Program-made: the position numbers and the translations under genes
The notes under the pieces: generated by a model
The model's database searches: none
Told to the model about the DNA's origin: nothing
What the model saw: only the letters and a program-made list of their open reading frames with translations
Assembly (NCBI GenBank): GCA_946807835.1
Contig: OX327702.1
Coordinates: forward strand, 3,658,001-3,722,000
DNA from: Ailanthus altissimus
Taxonomy: Eukaryota > Streptophyta > Magnoliopsida > Sapindales > Simaroubaceae
DNA: 64,000 nt
Reading direction: 5' to 3'
Part shown: positions 1 to 11,144 of the stretch, piece by piece
Layout of the letters: every line of letters starts with the position of its first letter
Numbering within the stretch: position 1 is the stretch's first letter

Positions 1-755
1 ATCGCCCTAAGTACCTTCACCTTGGCCAGCACTTATAGGCAAGCAAGCTTTAAAAAAGCATTCCAATCTTGGTGGGGTAACCTCCGCTGCAAATGTGTTA
101 TCTCTTTTTCTAGAGGAATCATCTAGCAGTAGCAAAGAGAGAGACAGTGGTTCTTCTCCTTTGAAATTGCCCACACTTCCCCTTTTTCTTCAGAATGAAA
201 TAATGGATGTGATCCAACAACTTAAAGGAATGAATGGGCAGATGGCTAATTTGCTACTTGATGTTTGCCAAGTTCATAAGGTCAATAAAAAGCTGAAGTT
301 CTTGTCTGATTACGCCACAGGTGACAACATGTCGGTTGGCCTGAAGATGAAGACCGATGAGTTTATGGCTTCTTTTATTTTGATTGTCAAGAAGAAGCAA
401 ATTGACCATTAAAAGTGATTAAGGAGATCGTACAAGAGGCAAAGGAGAAGGCAACCCTAGATCGCCTAGATATTCAGTTGATGGTCAAGGTACAAGAACT
501 TAGGGTCTAGAGCAAAAATGCCAAAGAGAAAATGGAGGCTCTGCAGATGGAACTGGCCAGGCTCAAGGCGAAGAAACAGATAGAACAAGGTGTTCTTAAA
601 GCTTGAGTGAGCAAGTCTTAGGGAATCGCCTAAGGAGGGCTGAGCTAAAGAAGAGCCTCAAACTCAAAGATGTGCTTATTACCAAGGCTGAGGTTGAGGT
701 GAAGATAGTCGACTTCACAGTAGTTAATTTTCTTTCCTCTATTGACCAGTTGTAA
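1..755 (+). pseudogene. Antisense extra ORF of a Ty3/gypsy element (plant-mobile-domain-like C-terminus), broken
   Basis: The frame from base 1 reads QASFKKAFQSWWG and stops at about 122. A second frame (95-412) gives a Ser-rich linker and a Leu/Lys-rich stretch. Coiled-coil-like sequence continues in shifted frames to about 755 (EAKEKATLDRL, KAEVEVKIVDF). The Trp-Trp block followed by a Ser-rich linker and coiled coil resembles the C-terminus of plant mobile domain (PMD, aminotransferase-like) proteins. It lies on the strand opposite the adjacent gypsy gag-pol, just downstream of integrase. Additional ORFs in that position, some antisense, are described for Tat/Retand-lineage gypsy elements. 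At least two frameshifts and several stops make it non-functional. The PMD assignment is tentative; membership of the gypsy element is inferred from position. Confidence 0.45.
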
Positions 756-1049
756 AAATTGGCCTAAGTGTCTTCTATTATAAAAATCTTTTTAATATCA
801 ACTAAAAATTACTTTTTAAGCAATTGTCCTTTTTGTTTTTTGGTTCTTTTTGAATTGTCAATTATAAATCGCCCATGGTGAAACACCCATAATGCATAAC
901 TTCAATCGAACTAATTCATTGGCTATTTATTAATAAGAATAAAAGATACAATATGTGAATTGGCTTAAAACTTAACCGATCATCACTTAAAATATCAACT
1001 TAAATAACATGGTTCATCATAACCCATCATTAATTATGGAACTTAAAAT
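756..1049. other. AT-rich spacer between antisense ORF and integrase
   Basis: No reading frame or repeat recognised. It separates the two convergent reading units of the gypsy element. Confidence 0.5.
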
Positions 1050-1990
1050 CATCTTAAGAAAATTGCCTTATCGACTCCTTCCCAGATAGTTGGCCAATAG
1101 GGCTTGAGATATTTTTCATTGATTTCCCTAGGGTGGACAACACATTTTAAGTCGCTTAATAGATATGCCCTATTGCCAATGACTTTGGTAATTTTGAACG
1201 GTCCTTCCTAATTTGGATTGAATTTTTCCACCTTCCAAGATCGCCTTGTTTGAATGACTTGAATCCGACCCTCTTGTTATAAGCTCTTTCTACTCTTATT
1301 TTTTGTACTTTAAGTCGATTCAAGGCTTCAATGAGACTTTCGTCTATTTAACCTATTTCTTCTAACAAGGCATCTTGATATTGTTGGGGTTTTAAATTAC
1401 TTAGAAATCACCTTCTTGTTGATCCTGCTATAAGTTCCATTAGAACTATGGCCTCGTAGCTATAGACCAATTAATAACACGATGTCCTTGTTGCTATTGA
1501 ATCTATTTGCCCAAAGTATCTCTTGAAGTTTCTAATGCTATGCTCTGGGGCTATCTTTAATTGTATTCTTCAATCTTTAGATGATTGATTTATTAGTAGA
1601 CTTGACTTGCCCATTTGATTAGGCATAAAAGAAGTGCTGTGTATGAATTTGATGTCGAATTTTTTAGCAAAATTGACCAGCTCTTCTCAAGTGAAGGCCG
1701 TTCCTTTATCAATCGTTATGAACTCTGGGAGACCATACCTGTATATAATATTTTTCTTGATGAACTTGATGACCAACTGTTGGTTAACCATTTTCAATGG
1801 GATAACTTTCTAGGGAATATACTTCAAATTAAACTTGATAATGCAATCGTCCATTTTTCCAGCTGATTCCTTAAAAATGACTTCGATAGAAAATATTTTA
1901 TGATGTGGATCTAGCTTATTACATGTACTGTTATTTGTAGTAAGTAAAATCATAGTTTTGTGTATGAGAAGTATAAAGCTAAACACATTT
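1050..1990 (-). pseudogene. Ty3/gypsy integrase remnant
   Basis: On the minus strand, with stops removed, the reading gives GLPEFITIDKGTAFT, then NFAKKFDIKFIHST, then YSYEAIVLMEL, then RAYNKRVGFKSFKQGDL, and ends in NEKYLKPYWPTIWEG. These match the plant gypsy integrase core (the D of the 'ITIDKG' segment is a catalytic residue of the DDE triad), the 'YGHEAVLPVE' block and the C-terminal tail. In-frame stops interrupt the core, so no integrase can be made. It would have inserted the cDNA into the genome in the nucleus. Confidence 0.8.
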
Positions 1991-3020
1991 TTTCGATTGC
2001 AGTATATCTAGTATTTGCGTTATTTAAGACTCGACTGAGATAGTAAATGACATTTTCATTATCGTCATACTATTATGCCAACATGATACTAATCGATTCC
2101 TCCGCAGTGGCGATATAGAGAATCAGAGGTAGCCCAGGTTTAGATGGCACTATAATTAGTAAATTTATGAGATACTTCTTAATTTTCTCAAAAACCTGCT
2201 AGTGGTAAGTTGTCCACTTGAAGTTTTCTCCATTTTTGAGTTTGAGTAGGGGTGATTATGAATGGAGTCCACTAACAGAGTTCAAAATAAATCTCCTTAA
2301 AAATATTATTTTGCCGATCAATTGCTGTAACACTTTCTTGGTTCTTGGTGCAGGTGCGTCAATAATCATCATGGCCTTATTTTGGTCTATCTCCACCCGT
2401 TGGTGTACCAAGAATCTAAGAAAGTTACCAACTGAGACCCTAAATGTGCATTTGAGTGGGTTTATCTTCAGCTGATGAAGCCTAATCCTTTGAAAGGTTG
2501 TCCGAAGATCGGCCTGATGTTGATCATTTGAATTTGATTTAATTACCACATCATCAATGTATACCTCCATTAGTCGAATAATAATATCATGAAATATGAC
2601 ATTTATGGCTCGTTGATAGGTCACCCTTAACATTTTTCAATCTAAACGGCATTACGATCCATTCATATATCATGATCGGCTCAGGGTATTTGAATTCTAT
2701 CTTGCTAATACCAGATTTCTTGATGAATATTTGGTTGTAGCCCGAATGCCCATCAAGAAAACTCAGGATTTCATTGCATGCAGCCTAATTGACCAACATA
2801 TCGGCTGTGGGCATTGGATATTTATTCTTTGGGGTCTCTAAGTTATGATTGAAAAAATTTATATAAAGTCTGAGTTCCCATTCTTTTTAATGACTAGGAC
2901 CATATTTGACAACCATTCCACATAGTTTGTCGACCAGATAAAACTTGCCTGGAAGAGTCTTTTGATTTCTTCGGCGATTTTGTCTTCAATTTCCCTTCAT
3001 CCTTTGCATATGTTATTTGT
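1991..3020 (-). pseudogene. Ty3/gypsy reverse transcriptase-RNase H remnant
   Basis: A 125-codon open stretch (2633-2256) carries the polymerase active-site motif YIDDVVIKS (DNA about 2540-2563), followed by thumb/connection sequence ending in FLRRFI. Upstream on the minus strand (about 2720-2750) is LDGHSGYNQIFIKKSG, the fingers/palm block with the first catalytic Asp. Further upstream (about 2790-2820) is MPTADMLVN. RNase H-like sequence follows towards 1990 but is badly broken. The YxDD motif with Ile at x and the order fit Ty3/gypsy. Frames shift between blocks. Confidence 0.85.
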
Positions 3021-3391
3021 ATAGGCAAAATCCATCCTTAATCGGTAAATTATGCTCGACCAGGCCTCTGCTGAGACCAGGCATTACTGTATAGTCCCAT
3101 ACAAAATAGTCTTTAAACTTTTGTAAAATCACCATCAGTCTTATTTCATTGTTAGATTTAATTATTCACTGATGAAAATTAGCCTATGGTCACCCTCAAT
3201 TACTAAATTGATCTCCTTAAGTTTGCTTTAGGGGTTGTGGTCATGCAGCTTTACTGGAGCTGGTTTCAACTCATGGTTGACTTGAGGATCTTGTTTTTCA
3301 TCCTCATAAATATATTTGATGATGCAGATGTATAGGTTCTTTATCTATTCATTAGAGAAATGGACCAAGGGTTGGCCTATCTTAACTGTAG

Positions 3392-3830
3392 TTAGGCGAG
3401 AAAGCTCTCCCCTAATAATGGGGTCATATAAGGAGCGAATGCCACATGTTCGTCACCTTCAAATGACTTTGGGTCGACATAAATTATTTCGAATGAACCG
3501 TTTAGTTGCCACCTGAAAATCATTTGGTGCATGCTAGATGACAAACTTTTATTGGAGTAAATCCAATCTCGTTCCAGTAAGACATTGTAGTCGCTTTTCA
3601 TATTGAATACATAAAATGGTTTCTTCTTGTCTATATGGCTGATTTTGACCCTGAGGGAGATAAATCCACCGACTGAAGTTTCGTGATAAGTGAAATCTAT
3701 TATAATACCCTTTGAGGGCTCTAAGTCGTCTTTTTTAATCCCTAACTTGCTCAACATACTCAGTGGAATAATATTAACTCCAGACATATTATCAATGAGG
3801 ATCATTTTGCATAGGATTCTATTGAAATCG
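3392..3830 (-). pseudogene. Ty3/gypsy aspartic protease remnant
   Basis: A 137-codon open frame reads IDNMSGVNIIPLSML near its start, the position of the catalytic D-(S/T)-G triplet of retropepsins, but the triplet here is DNMSG, so the catalytic motif is altered. Later YNVLLERDWIYSN matches the conserved 'YN(A/V)LLGRDWIH' block of plant gypsy proteases, with G changed to E. It would have cleaved the Gag-Pol precursor in the particle. The two substitutions in conserved positions suggest a dead enzyme even though the frame is open. Confidence 0.8.
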
Positions 3831-4379
3831 ACCGTAACACGGAGGGTCGAATATGTTGGGTTATGTACTTTATTGGATGAGGTAGGGTGAGTAATGTTGT
3901 GCCTCTAGCTCATCCTCCATGATGTGACATGTCTCTACCATATCGCAATTTAAGGTTGAGGGTTGCCCTAGTTTTGATTGAAATGGCTCAGGCAATTGAA
4001 CTACCATGTTGATGGCTTCCTTCGTGGCATTTTCTTATGTTAATACCTCTTGGTTGGTCTGATCGCCTTAAGATTTAGGTTTAATTTAATTAATCAAGTC
4101 GCTTTGGTTACCTTGGGTGAAGAAGCCCTCATCTATCTTGTTCCTTTTAATTGTTAACCAGACTTTTCTCTAGGGGTTGTCATCTTTATTGGTCGGCCTA
4201 GGTGGCTATGGGGCCTTTGTTGCTCTATTTGCATAGAGCTTTTTGTTGAAACTGTCAATCTTGGCCAAGTTTTCTTCAATCTATTGGCCGTCGCCTATAT
4301 TTTAGACGGTATACTCAAGATGCCTTAGCTACTTATGTCTCTACCTTCTCTTTCCCTGCGTCTTGGTTGGTTTAGGCTA

Positions 4380-6542
4380 TGGAGGAGTTTGTTTCCCTTG
4401 CCAATCAAATACATTACATCTCAGCCTATTGACCTCCCATTGGTTGACCTTGCTCGCTTTAGGCTTGAAAGTCTAAACAGGCTAGTGGGGAGTTGACTTA
4501 TCTCTAAATTCGCCCTGGATCTTTTCAAATGTGGTTTGGCATTAAGGACAAACTAGACAAGCTTTTTTGAAGGCCGGCCGATCACATAGAGACAACTCTA
4601 TCGTGATTACCCTTTCTTTCTAGGTCGTTTCTTAAGTCGAGTTGTTCACTTGAATCTTTATTCTCGGTTTATCTGGGGGTCCAAACTCCTATTAATGATT
4701 TTTTCCCTAATATCTTCCTCTTTGTGGAGGGTATGATGACATTGACCTTTGCTGTCGAAAATGGGTCAGTATTTATGAGAGGAGTCTTCCCCTTGGAACC
4801 AAGGAGAAGGTGGACTTCATCAATCAACTGCTGAATCTCATTCATGAACACAATACAGTTGTTTGTACTGTATCGCCAAGAGTTATGCCATTTACAGTAA
4901 TCCTTCCCTGTGCATTGGTCAACCAAAGGGATGATGTGACCTTTGGACAACTTTATTTACTTATCCTTTAATAGCTAATCAAAAATTAGATCGGCCTTCT
5001 ACAGAGCGAGCGAATATTCCTCGGCGATCTTGGTGTTCCTGCCAAAATTCTTCTTCTCTTTACTAAGGGTCATCTTTTTCAACACTGGACACTCATATGG
5101 CCCTCCTGTCACTACCTTAGCTAGGCAGACCTCTTTAATAGAATTTGATTCGTCAAAATCACTTTTTAATTGGCTTGGACTTTAGCGACTTTTAACTAAT
5201 TCTTGTAATATGTCCTTTTAAAGGGCGCTTACTTCTGATCCTTTTCCATCAGAAGTCACTCGTAACTGGCCATCCGAGTGGCTAACTCGTATAAATCCTT
5301 GAAAAAATGCCTCATGAAGTGTTCCTTCATGGAAAAAGACATGCCTCTAACTACCATTGGAACTAAGTCAGCTTCAGATATCTGAGTTTGACATCACATT
5401 AAAATTTTTCTAAATTAGCTTATATATTTTGAAACCGATTCGCTTGGCATCTAGATGAACTTGGCCAAGTCGGCCTAAATGACTTCTGGGGGTGGCCTAT
5501 AGAATTTGACATAGAACTTATCTTCTATTTGCTCCCAATTGGTAATCGATTCTGGCACCAAGTTGGTATACTAAGTAAAAGTTATCTTAGTCAGAGAATT
5601 GTTGAATAGCCTCAACTTCCAAAAATGAGATGAACTAGCTTCATAACATTGAACTGTGAACCTAGAGATATGCCTAAATGTGGTGATGTTTTCTTCACTC
5701 AAAAACAAAAAGAATTCAGGGATTTTATATCCCTTTGGAAAGGGAATAGTGCATGAATGCTATAAAGGTATAGCGTTCTGTAAGATTGGCAAGCCATAGG
5801 CCTCAAGTCGACACTTATATTTTGTAATGCTTCTGCCAATATGCTTTTGTTTATTTCAGATTGTCCAAAAATACTTGTAGGTTGCACAGATTCCATAGAC
5901 CCAAATTGTATCGGTCTAGATTGAGCTTGGCTGACTTGTTCCTGAGCTTGGAAAGTAGACTGGTGTAAACTTTCTAAATTTGTTTATGTTGCCAACTTGA
6001 TCATAACTAAAAATCTAACTTGGTTGATTCTAGTGTACTTGTGAGTTTGTAGACTTAACCCTCTCGGGTTGCCTAAGAATCTTGACTGAGTCATAAGGTA
6101 GGTCAGTCTGGTTATAATTCTATCATCGTTAAAGCTCTTATAGTTCAGGGTTTGGTCAATCCTATAGAAGAACTGTCAGCTCTGTCTGATTTTACCTTAT
6201 CGATTCGAGGTTTTTCATAATACTTCGACTTATATTCTGATTATCTTTTATCAGTGGTAAAAAAATTGCGACCATCTAATTTGTAAGCATTATACTAAAT
6301 TGTTGATTTTCTTGGGTGATATGGTTGACCAACCTATGTACATCAGCTGTAGAAAATGGCATAGGGTATAGAAAAGTACTCTTATGAATCTCTCCCAACT
6401 GTTGATTTAGCAAGTCTTCCTCAGCATGGGCTAAGCTCACCTCATCTTGTTCTAAATCGACTAGATTTCTGATTTGTGGTAGAGGTGTATCATGTAGCCA
6501 TGGGCAATTCAACACCATTCTTTTTGGTTCTATTCGTTGCAA
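4380..6542 (-). pseudogene. Ty3/gypsy gag remnant
   Basis: Three open pieces on the minus strand belong together. 6542-6276 is the likely N-terminus after the leader. 5896-5699 is an internal piece. 4950-4669 reads KDYCKWHNSWRYSTNNC, matching the 'YC(K/E)WHxSxxHxTxxC' zinc-binding block at the Gag C-terminus of plant gypsy elements. Between them the frame is destroyed by many stops. Gag forms the virus-like particle of the element. The start of the N-terminal piece cannot be fixed because no ribosomal or sequence constraint is visible. Confidence 0.65.
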
Positions 6543-6574
6543 ATTGTTTAGTTGTTACTGGCATACAAGAAATG

Positions 6575-6900
6575 TTGTCCCACTGGGTGTGCCAAAAAAA
6601 TGTTTTTAAAATCATTCTCAAAGGTAAGAATCCGTGTACGTCCAGTGTCCTGCTAGATCGATGCTGCCCCTTAGATTCAGGAGAAATTGAGACTGAGATA
6701 TCTACCAAGTAAGGCAAGGCCAAACTTGATTGTCAACAAGCAAGGTCTACACTTGGGCTATCAGCGGGCAAGGTTTATCACTAAACCTAGCTTGAATATA
6801 GCAAGCGAGCTGTGGAGCTTGAGTTTTTCTCAAAGAAGGACAAGTGAAGCTTCAATAGTAAGGCTATAGGTTTTAACAAGTAACAACATGAGTTTTGGGT
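6575..6900 (-). promoter_or_regulatory. Leader motif and probable 5' LTR end of the gypsy element
   Basis: GGCACACCCAGTGGGAC on the minus strand (6594-6578) is the leader/primer-binding-region signature found just downstream of the 5' LTR in several plant gypsy lineages. The LTR would then end at about 6602 (…AAAAACA on minus) and extend rightwards. Its outer end was not found. Confidence 0.4.
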
Positions 6901-8360
6901 TGAATGAAAAAAATGAGAGAAAAGATAAAAAGTTAAAATTTTTGTGTATTATGTTGAATGAATAGTTAGTCATGATACATATAATGAGAAATTAAATCCT
7001 ATATAAAATCTAATTTTATAAAGAAAATAATTATATTATAACAAAACTTTCTATAATGTATAATTTTTTAAATAAAATACAACACATAATTGAACTCAAA
7101 CTCTAAAACAAAAAAATCTATTGACACTTTTTGGGCATAATACAAATCAAATTAACCTATAAAAAATGGGTCAAACGTGATTTAGTTTACAAGATTATCA
7201 CATTTCATATCAAGTTAAAATAGAGTGATTCATTTGAATGTTATGTTTGTTATTCTCTTTTTAACTAATTTTAAGCTACTTGTTTTTATAAACAAAAAGA
7301 AAATATGAAATATAATATTTTGACATATATAACCTAAGTGTTATAAACACTTGTATTTGTATTGTATTCATATGTTATAATGCTACATTAATAAATTCAT
7401 ATATCTGTATATTTACATAGAATTTATTAGGCATATATTATGCAAAAAAAAAAAAAAATTCTGTCTAATATATATGAATTTTTTTTTTTGTTTAAGGATG
7501 TAAGTCAACATAAAATCATTTAGGAGCTGAATATGACATCAATCAAGAATTCATATGTCAATTTGAAAAGTGAAGGGACTATAGTGAGATTACTATAGAG
7601 TATTTAAAAATTGTATTTTTTTAATCAAAATTTATTTTCTCTCCTCAGTTTTTGAATCATTTTATCTTTGAAGTATTTTTGCATCTCTCTCTCATAAGTT
7701 ATTTAAAATTTTGATTTAGAACACACTTTAAAAATTAGTTTAAATGAATAGATTTAAAGTAGTATAGATTAAAAATTAGTAAATTTGATTTGCAAATGGT
7801 CAAAAAATGATAGAAAACAAACAAATCTAATAAAAAATACCAAAAAAAAGGTCGAGACCGCATTCTAGTGTGTGGGCCATATGCTCTGCCATGCAGTAAG
7901 ATGAGAGTGGGAGGCCCCTTCTTACGCCATGCCTCAGCTCCTCCTTGAGCCATGTCCCGCGCATGAGAATGGGGGCATAAGGAAGACGCGAGAAATTCTA
8001 GATTATGTCTACTATTTTGATCCTCGATTTCATTATTAATAAAAATAATTTCATTTATTTATTATCTTTTTAATTGATAAAAGTTAGTTAAATAATTTTT
8101 TACTATAAAAATATATGACTTTTAAATAGTGACTTTTCTTAAACATTTCCCACACAGAAAACCCTATCCCAATTCTCAATTTTAATTTTAATGACATAGC
8201 TAATGCAATGTTCAATGTCTAGTAAATTTGCCTAATGATAATCCAAATTTTAAAACGGAAATCCTACGATTTCAAAGAAACAATATTGTATGATCTAATA
8301 AGGAATGCGTCTTAAGGGGAAGAATTAAAAAGTAAAAGAAAAAGACAAAAAGAGTGATTT
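6900..8360. other. AT-rich spacer with a short GC-richer patch
   Basis: No coding region recognised. A(n) and T(n) runs occur at 7443-7488. A GC-richer block at about 7850-7990 has no reading frame I can name. If the GDSL gene at 8.6 kb is intact, this stretch would lie in its first intron. Confidence 0.4.
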
Positions 8361-8603
8361 AGAGAAAGAAATGTGGGATCCGTTCGATAATAATGAGCGA
8401 AGTGATAGCTGATATGGACGCAGGCAAACGTACAAAGTTTCGACAGATAACGTTGTGGAAATGAAAACTCAAAAACGTTTTTAATACCAGAGAAAAATCA
8501 TCAGGTTCAAGTGGGTACACGATAAGAAAAGCAAAAATAAAGAAATAAGAAGATAAAAACAGACCAAACCCTAAAGAAAAAAAAAAAAAAGAAATCAAAA
8601 GAA

Positions 8604-8636
8604 GAAGGAGGAGGAGGAGGAGGAGGAGGAGAAGAA
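8604..8636. repeat. GGA/GAA trinucleotide microsatellite
   Basis: About nine GGA units flanked by GAA units, immediately inside intron 1 of the GDSL gene. Read in the coding direction it gives a spurious poly-Leu stretch. Confidence 0.9.
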
Positions 8637-8640
8637 GTAC

Positions 8641-8751
8641 CTTACGAGCGTACAAGTGAGCAAGAATGGCTCCCCATCCTTCATTACTGAAACTGAACTC
8701 AACTATGGATGAACCAAACAACACAAATTGAGGCCTCTCTGGCCCAACCAT
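8641..8751 (-). CDS. First exon of a GDSL esterase/lipase (CPRD49-like), remainder absent
   Basis: The 37-codon exon begins MVGPERPQFVLFGSSIVEF and continues FSNEGWGAILAHLYARK, then meets a canonical GT donor (AAG|GTACTT at 8641/8640). This is the N-terminus of the plant SGNH-hydrolase subfamily that includes CPRD49. The Ser of the block-I motif FGSSIV (GDS-type) is the catalytic nucleophile. Expected next is a second exon with the sequence around 'RGYYGWN', but I found none in 1-8640 on the minus strand. Either intron 1 is very long and contains the gypsy element, with exon 2 beyond base 1, or this is an orphan exon. The start is chosen because the family begins MVGP and a TATA box and CT-rich leader lie just upstream. 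Family confidence is high; functionality is unknown. Confidence 0.8.
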
Positions 8752-8885
8752 CTCTGTTGCACTCTTACTCTCTCTCTCTCTCTCTCTTTTTATTTTGTGT
8801 GTGTGTGTAAGAGTTTGATGACTGAAACTGAAACGGAGTGCTCTCTAAGAGAAGCCGAATCATTTATATTGAAATGACTCAAATT
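8752..8885 (-). promoter_or_regulatory. Core promoter and CT-rich 5' leader of the GDSL gene
   Basis: On the minus strand, CAATATAAATG (around 8862-8872) looks like a TATA box. About 100 bp further on, a leader with (GA)n/(CT)n at about 8768-8787 and (AC)n at 8797-8808 precedes the ATG. Pyrimidine/purine dinucleotide runs in 5' leaders are common in plant genes. No experimental start site is implied. Confidence 0.5.
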
Positions 8886-9289
8886 GTGATCAGCTTTCTA
8901 ATATTCGGGCAGCATATTTGCTTATATATAAAATGACCCAGCAAAGATACTTTTGTTAAATTAAATTAATTATTCAGAATGCTGATGACGGGGAATTTGA
9001 TAATTAAGTAGAGGATGAGGTTCCTCTTACTTTTTTGTACACCAATTTGTTTGTGCTGTGTGTGTACGTGGCGATGCGAGCGCATCCTAAGGGACTTGCT
9101 CAACGTTTTGCGTAGTGGCCTCAGCCTTGTCATATCCAGATTTTATTTTTTAAATTGTAAACCGTTCATATCTTCTGAATTAATTCCCTTTTTTTTAATT
9201 TATTTTTTACATATCAGTAGTATATATCATTTTTAGAATAGTCCTAAGTTTGTTTATAAAATTAGGATATACATTTTATCCAATTGACC
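8886..9289. other. AT-rich intergenic DNA
   Basis: Upstream flank of the GDSL promoter. No feature recognised. Confidence 0.4.
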
Positions 9290-9294
9290 AACAA

Positions 9295-9460
9295 CTACAA
9301 TAATTATTAATTTTTTAATTTTTAATTAAAAAAATATCTTTTCAATTCTTAGAGTTTAGTTTAATTACGAGTGTTATCCCTAAAATTTGGATATTATCCT
9401 GGTAGGCTCTATCGTTCAAAAATTACCGTTAACTTAGAACTATGGAGAGTCTTTTCTTAA
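9295..9460 (+). repeat. Left terminal inverted repeat
   Basis: Inverted partner of 12370-12505. The core TTCAAAAATTACCGTTAACT is identical in both. Confidence 0.65.
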
Positions 9461-10859
9461 TAAGTAAACTTTGGCACTAATTTAAAAATAATTTAAAAAA
9501 TTACAAATAATATATTCAATTACAATGATACCCTTATATATAAATTGAAATACCTAGCATATCCTAAATATAAATTATAAAAATATCCAAATTTAAAATT
9601 AAAACTCTTCAAGATGAGTTGTTGCAAAACAGAGGTACTAACTGAATTAACAGTCCCTCTTATGATGTTCATTTAGATCAGAAGTTCAAATCCGCATACT
9701 ACTATTTGTAAGTGTGTGTGTTGTACATGTAAAAAAAAAAAGTTGTTATACTACACGTGGATCAAAGCAACTATTTCTAACCATTAGAAGCCCTCCAACA
9801 GGTAGAAAATAACTTGTATAAATCATCGTATCATCAAAAGCCAACACAACATATATATAAATTTTTTCATTTCATTTTTGAAATACAACCCAACATATAC
9901 AGTGACTATACAAGGTCATATCACAATCCAACTAAAGCTCATTTCACCATTTCCATCTCAGAACTTACACTGTCATCAACAATCCGTTCAAAGATCTATC
10001 TTATAAATGAAATAGAAAAATGGCCACATCATCAACAAGTGCACAATATATCAATGAAGTTAATGAAGAAATGATTAAATTTTAGAACAAGAGATGCAAA
10101 TGTGGGCACAAGGTAGCATTACATATATTTGAATCAAATTAAAGTCCTAATAACTTTTTTTTGTGTGTGTACGCAGGTGCCTTGTTGTGGAAATTATGAA
10201 CCATAAAGTCCATCTAAGTTTGAGCTAAATATGCAAGGGAAATCAGAAATGATAAATGGTAGTTTATTCAAGTTCAAGAACACAATTTATAATTGTTGTG
10301 AAAAAGCAAGAGTTAGAATATTAAAGTCCAAAAAGAATCCAAATAAATTGTATTTTTACCATAATCAAGGATAACGATGCGATCATTTCACATTTTGAAA
10401 ACCATCCATTTCAGAAACCAAATAAATTGTATTTTTACTACAATTAAGGACAACGATGCAACCATTTCACATTTTGAAAACAATCAACTTTAGAATTGAA
10501 CAAACTAATCAATGAAAATGATTGCACTGACTCTTCATCAAATAAGAAATCAAGCATGTGCAAATTACTAGAAATGTAATATTGTGATCACTCTAAGATG
10601 CTCAGTGATATTTACAAAATGGAAACCGCCATCAAAAAGTTGTTAACATTTGCATTAGTACTTTTAAGTGTGTGCTTTACTTATTACGGAAAAAATGAAT
10701 TGTACTTGAAATTGTAGAAAATAATAAAGCAAAATATATAAATTGTGCAAAAAGTAGATAACCATTATGTGAATGAAAGATGTCTATAATGTTACAGTCA
10801 AATAATTCTTCATTAAAAGCATCATCACCTGACAGGTTAGCAGCATCATTAATTGACAG

Positions 10860-11110
10860 GCAAGTTCTACGGTTGGAGTTATGTGGGGTTGGTTCTGCTG
10901 ATTGTGGTGAGTGGGGCTGGTTCTTGTTACAGGGGCTACTGGTGGGGGTGGAGTTATGTGGGGTTGATCATGCTGATTCTGTTGAGTGGGGTGGTGGTTC
11001 TATTTTCAGGGGGTGCTATTTCTACTGGTGTTGTGTGGGGTTAATCATATTGGTTCTGGTTAGTGTACTAGAGCTAGTGGTCTTATGTGGAGTTGTTCAT
11101 GCTGCTTAAG
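10860..11110. repeat. GT/GG-rich imperfect tandem repeat inside the TIR element
   Basis: Phrases of the type GTTATGTGGGGTTG…TGCTGATT…GAGTGGGG recur about three times at 75-100-bp spacing. On the minus strand this reads as Pro/Gln/Asn/His-rich peptide (QPHITPPPPVAP, QQNQPHITP), the kind of low-complexity tail some MULE transposases have. Coding status is not supported. Confidence 0.5.
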
Positions 11111-11144
11111 AGATTGGTTCTATTTTCAGGTAATGGTTCTATTT

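Larger units (their letters stand above)
1..6900 (-). mobile_element. Degenerate Ty3/gypsy LTR retrotransposon, probably Tat-like
   Basis: Read on the minus strand, the order is gag (6542-4400), aspartic protease (3830-3392), reverse transcriptase (about 3020-2256), RNase H, integrase (about 1990-1050). This order, with integrase after RNase H, defines Ty3/gypsy. A motif common downstream of the 5' LTR in plant gypsy elements, GGCACACCCAGTGGGAC, is at 6578-6594. The element is littered with stops. No pair of LTRs could be delimited; the 3' LTR is probably outside the window. Tat/Retand affinity is inferred from the antisense ORF and the leader motif. Confidence 0.8.

Noticed and set aside
8359..8640. 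Leu-rich extension of the GDSL exon
   Set aside because: It reads through a GT donor into a trinucleotide microsatellite. The family sequence stops at ARK.
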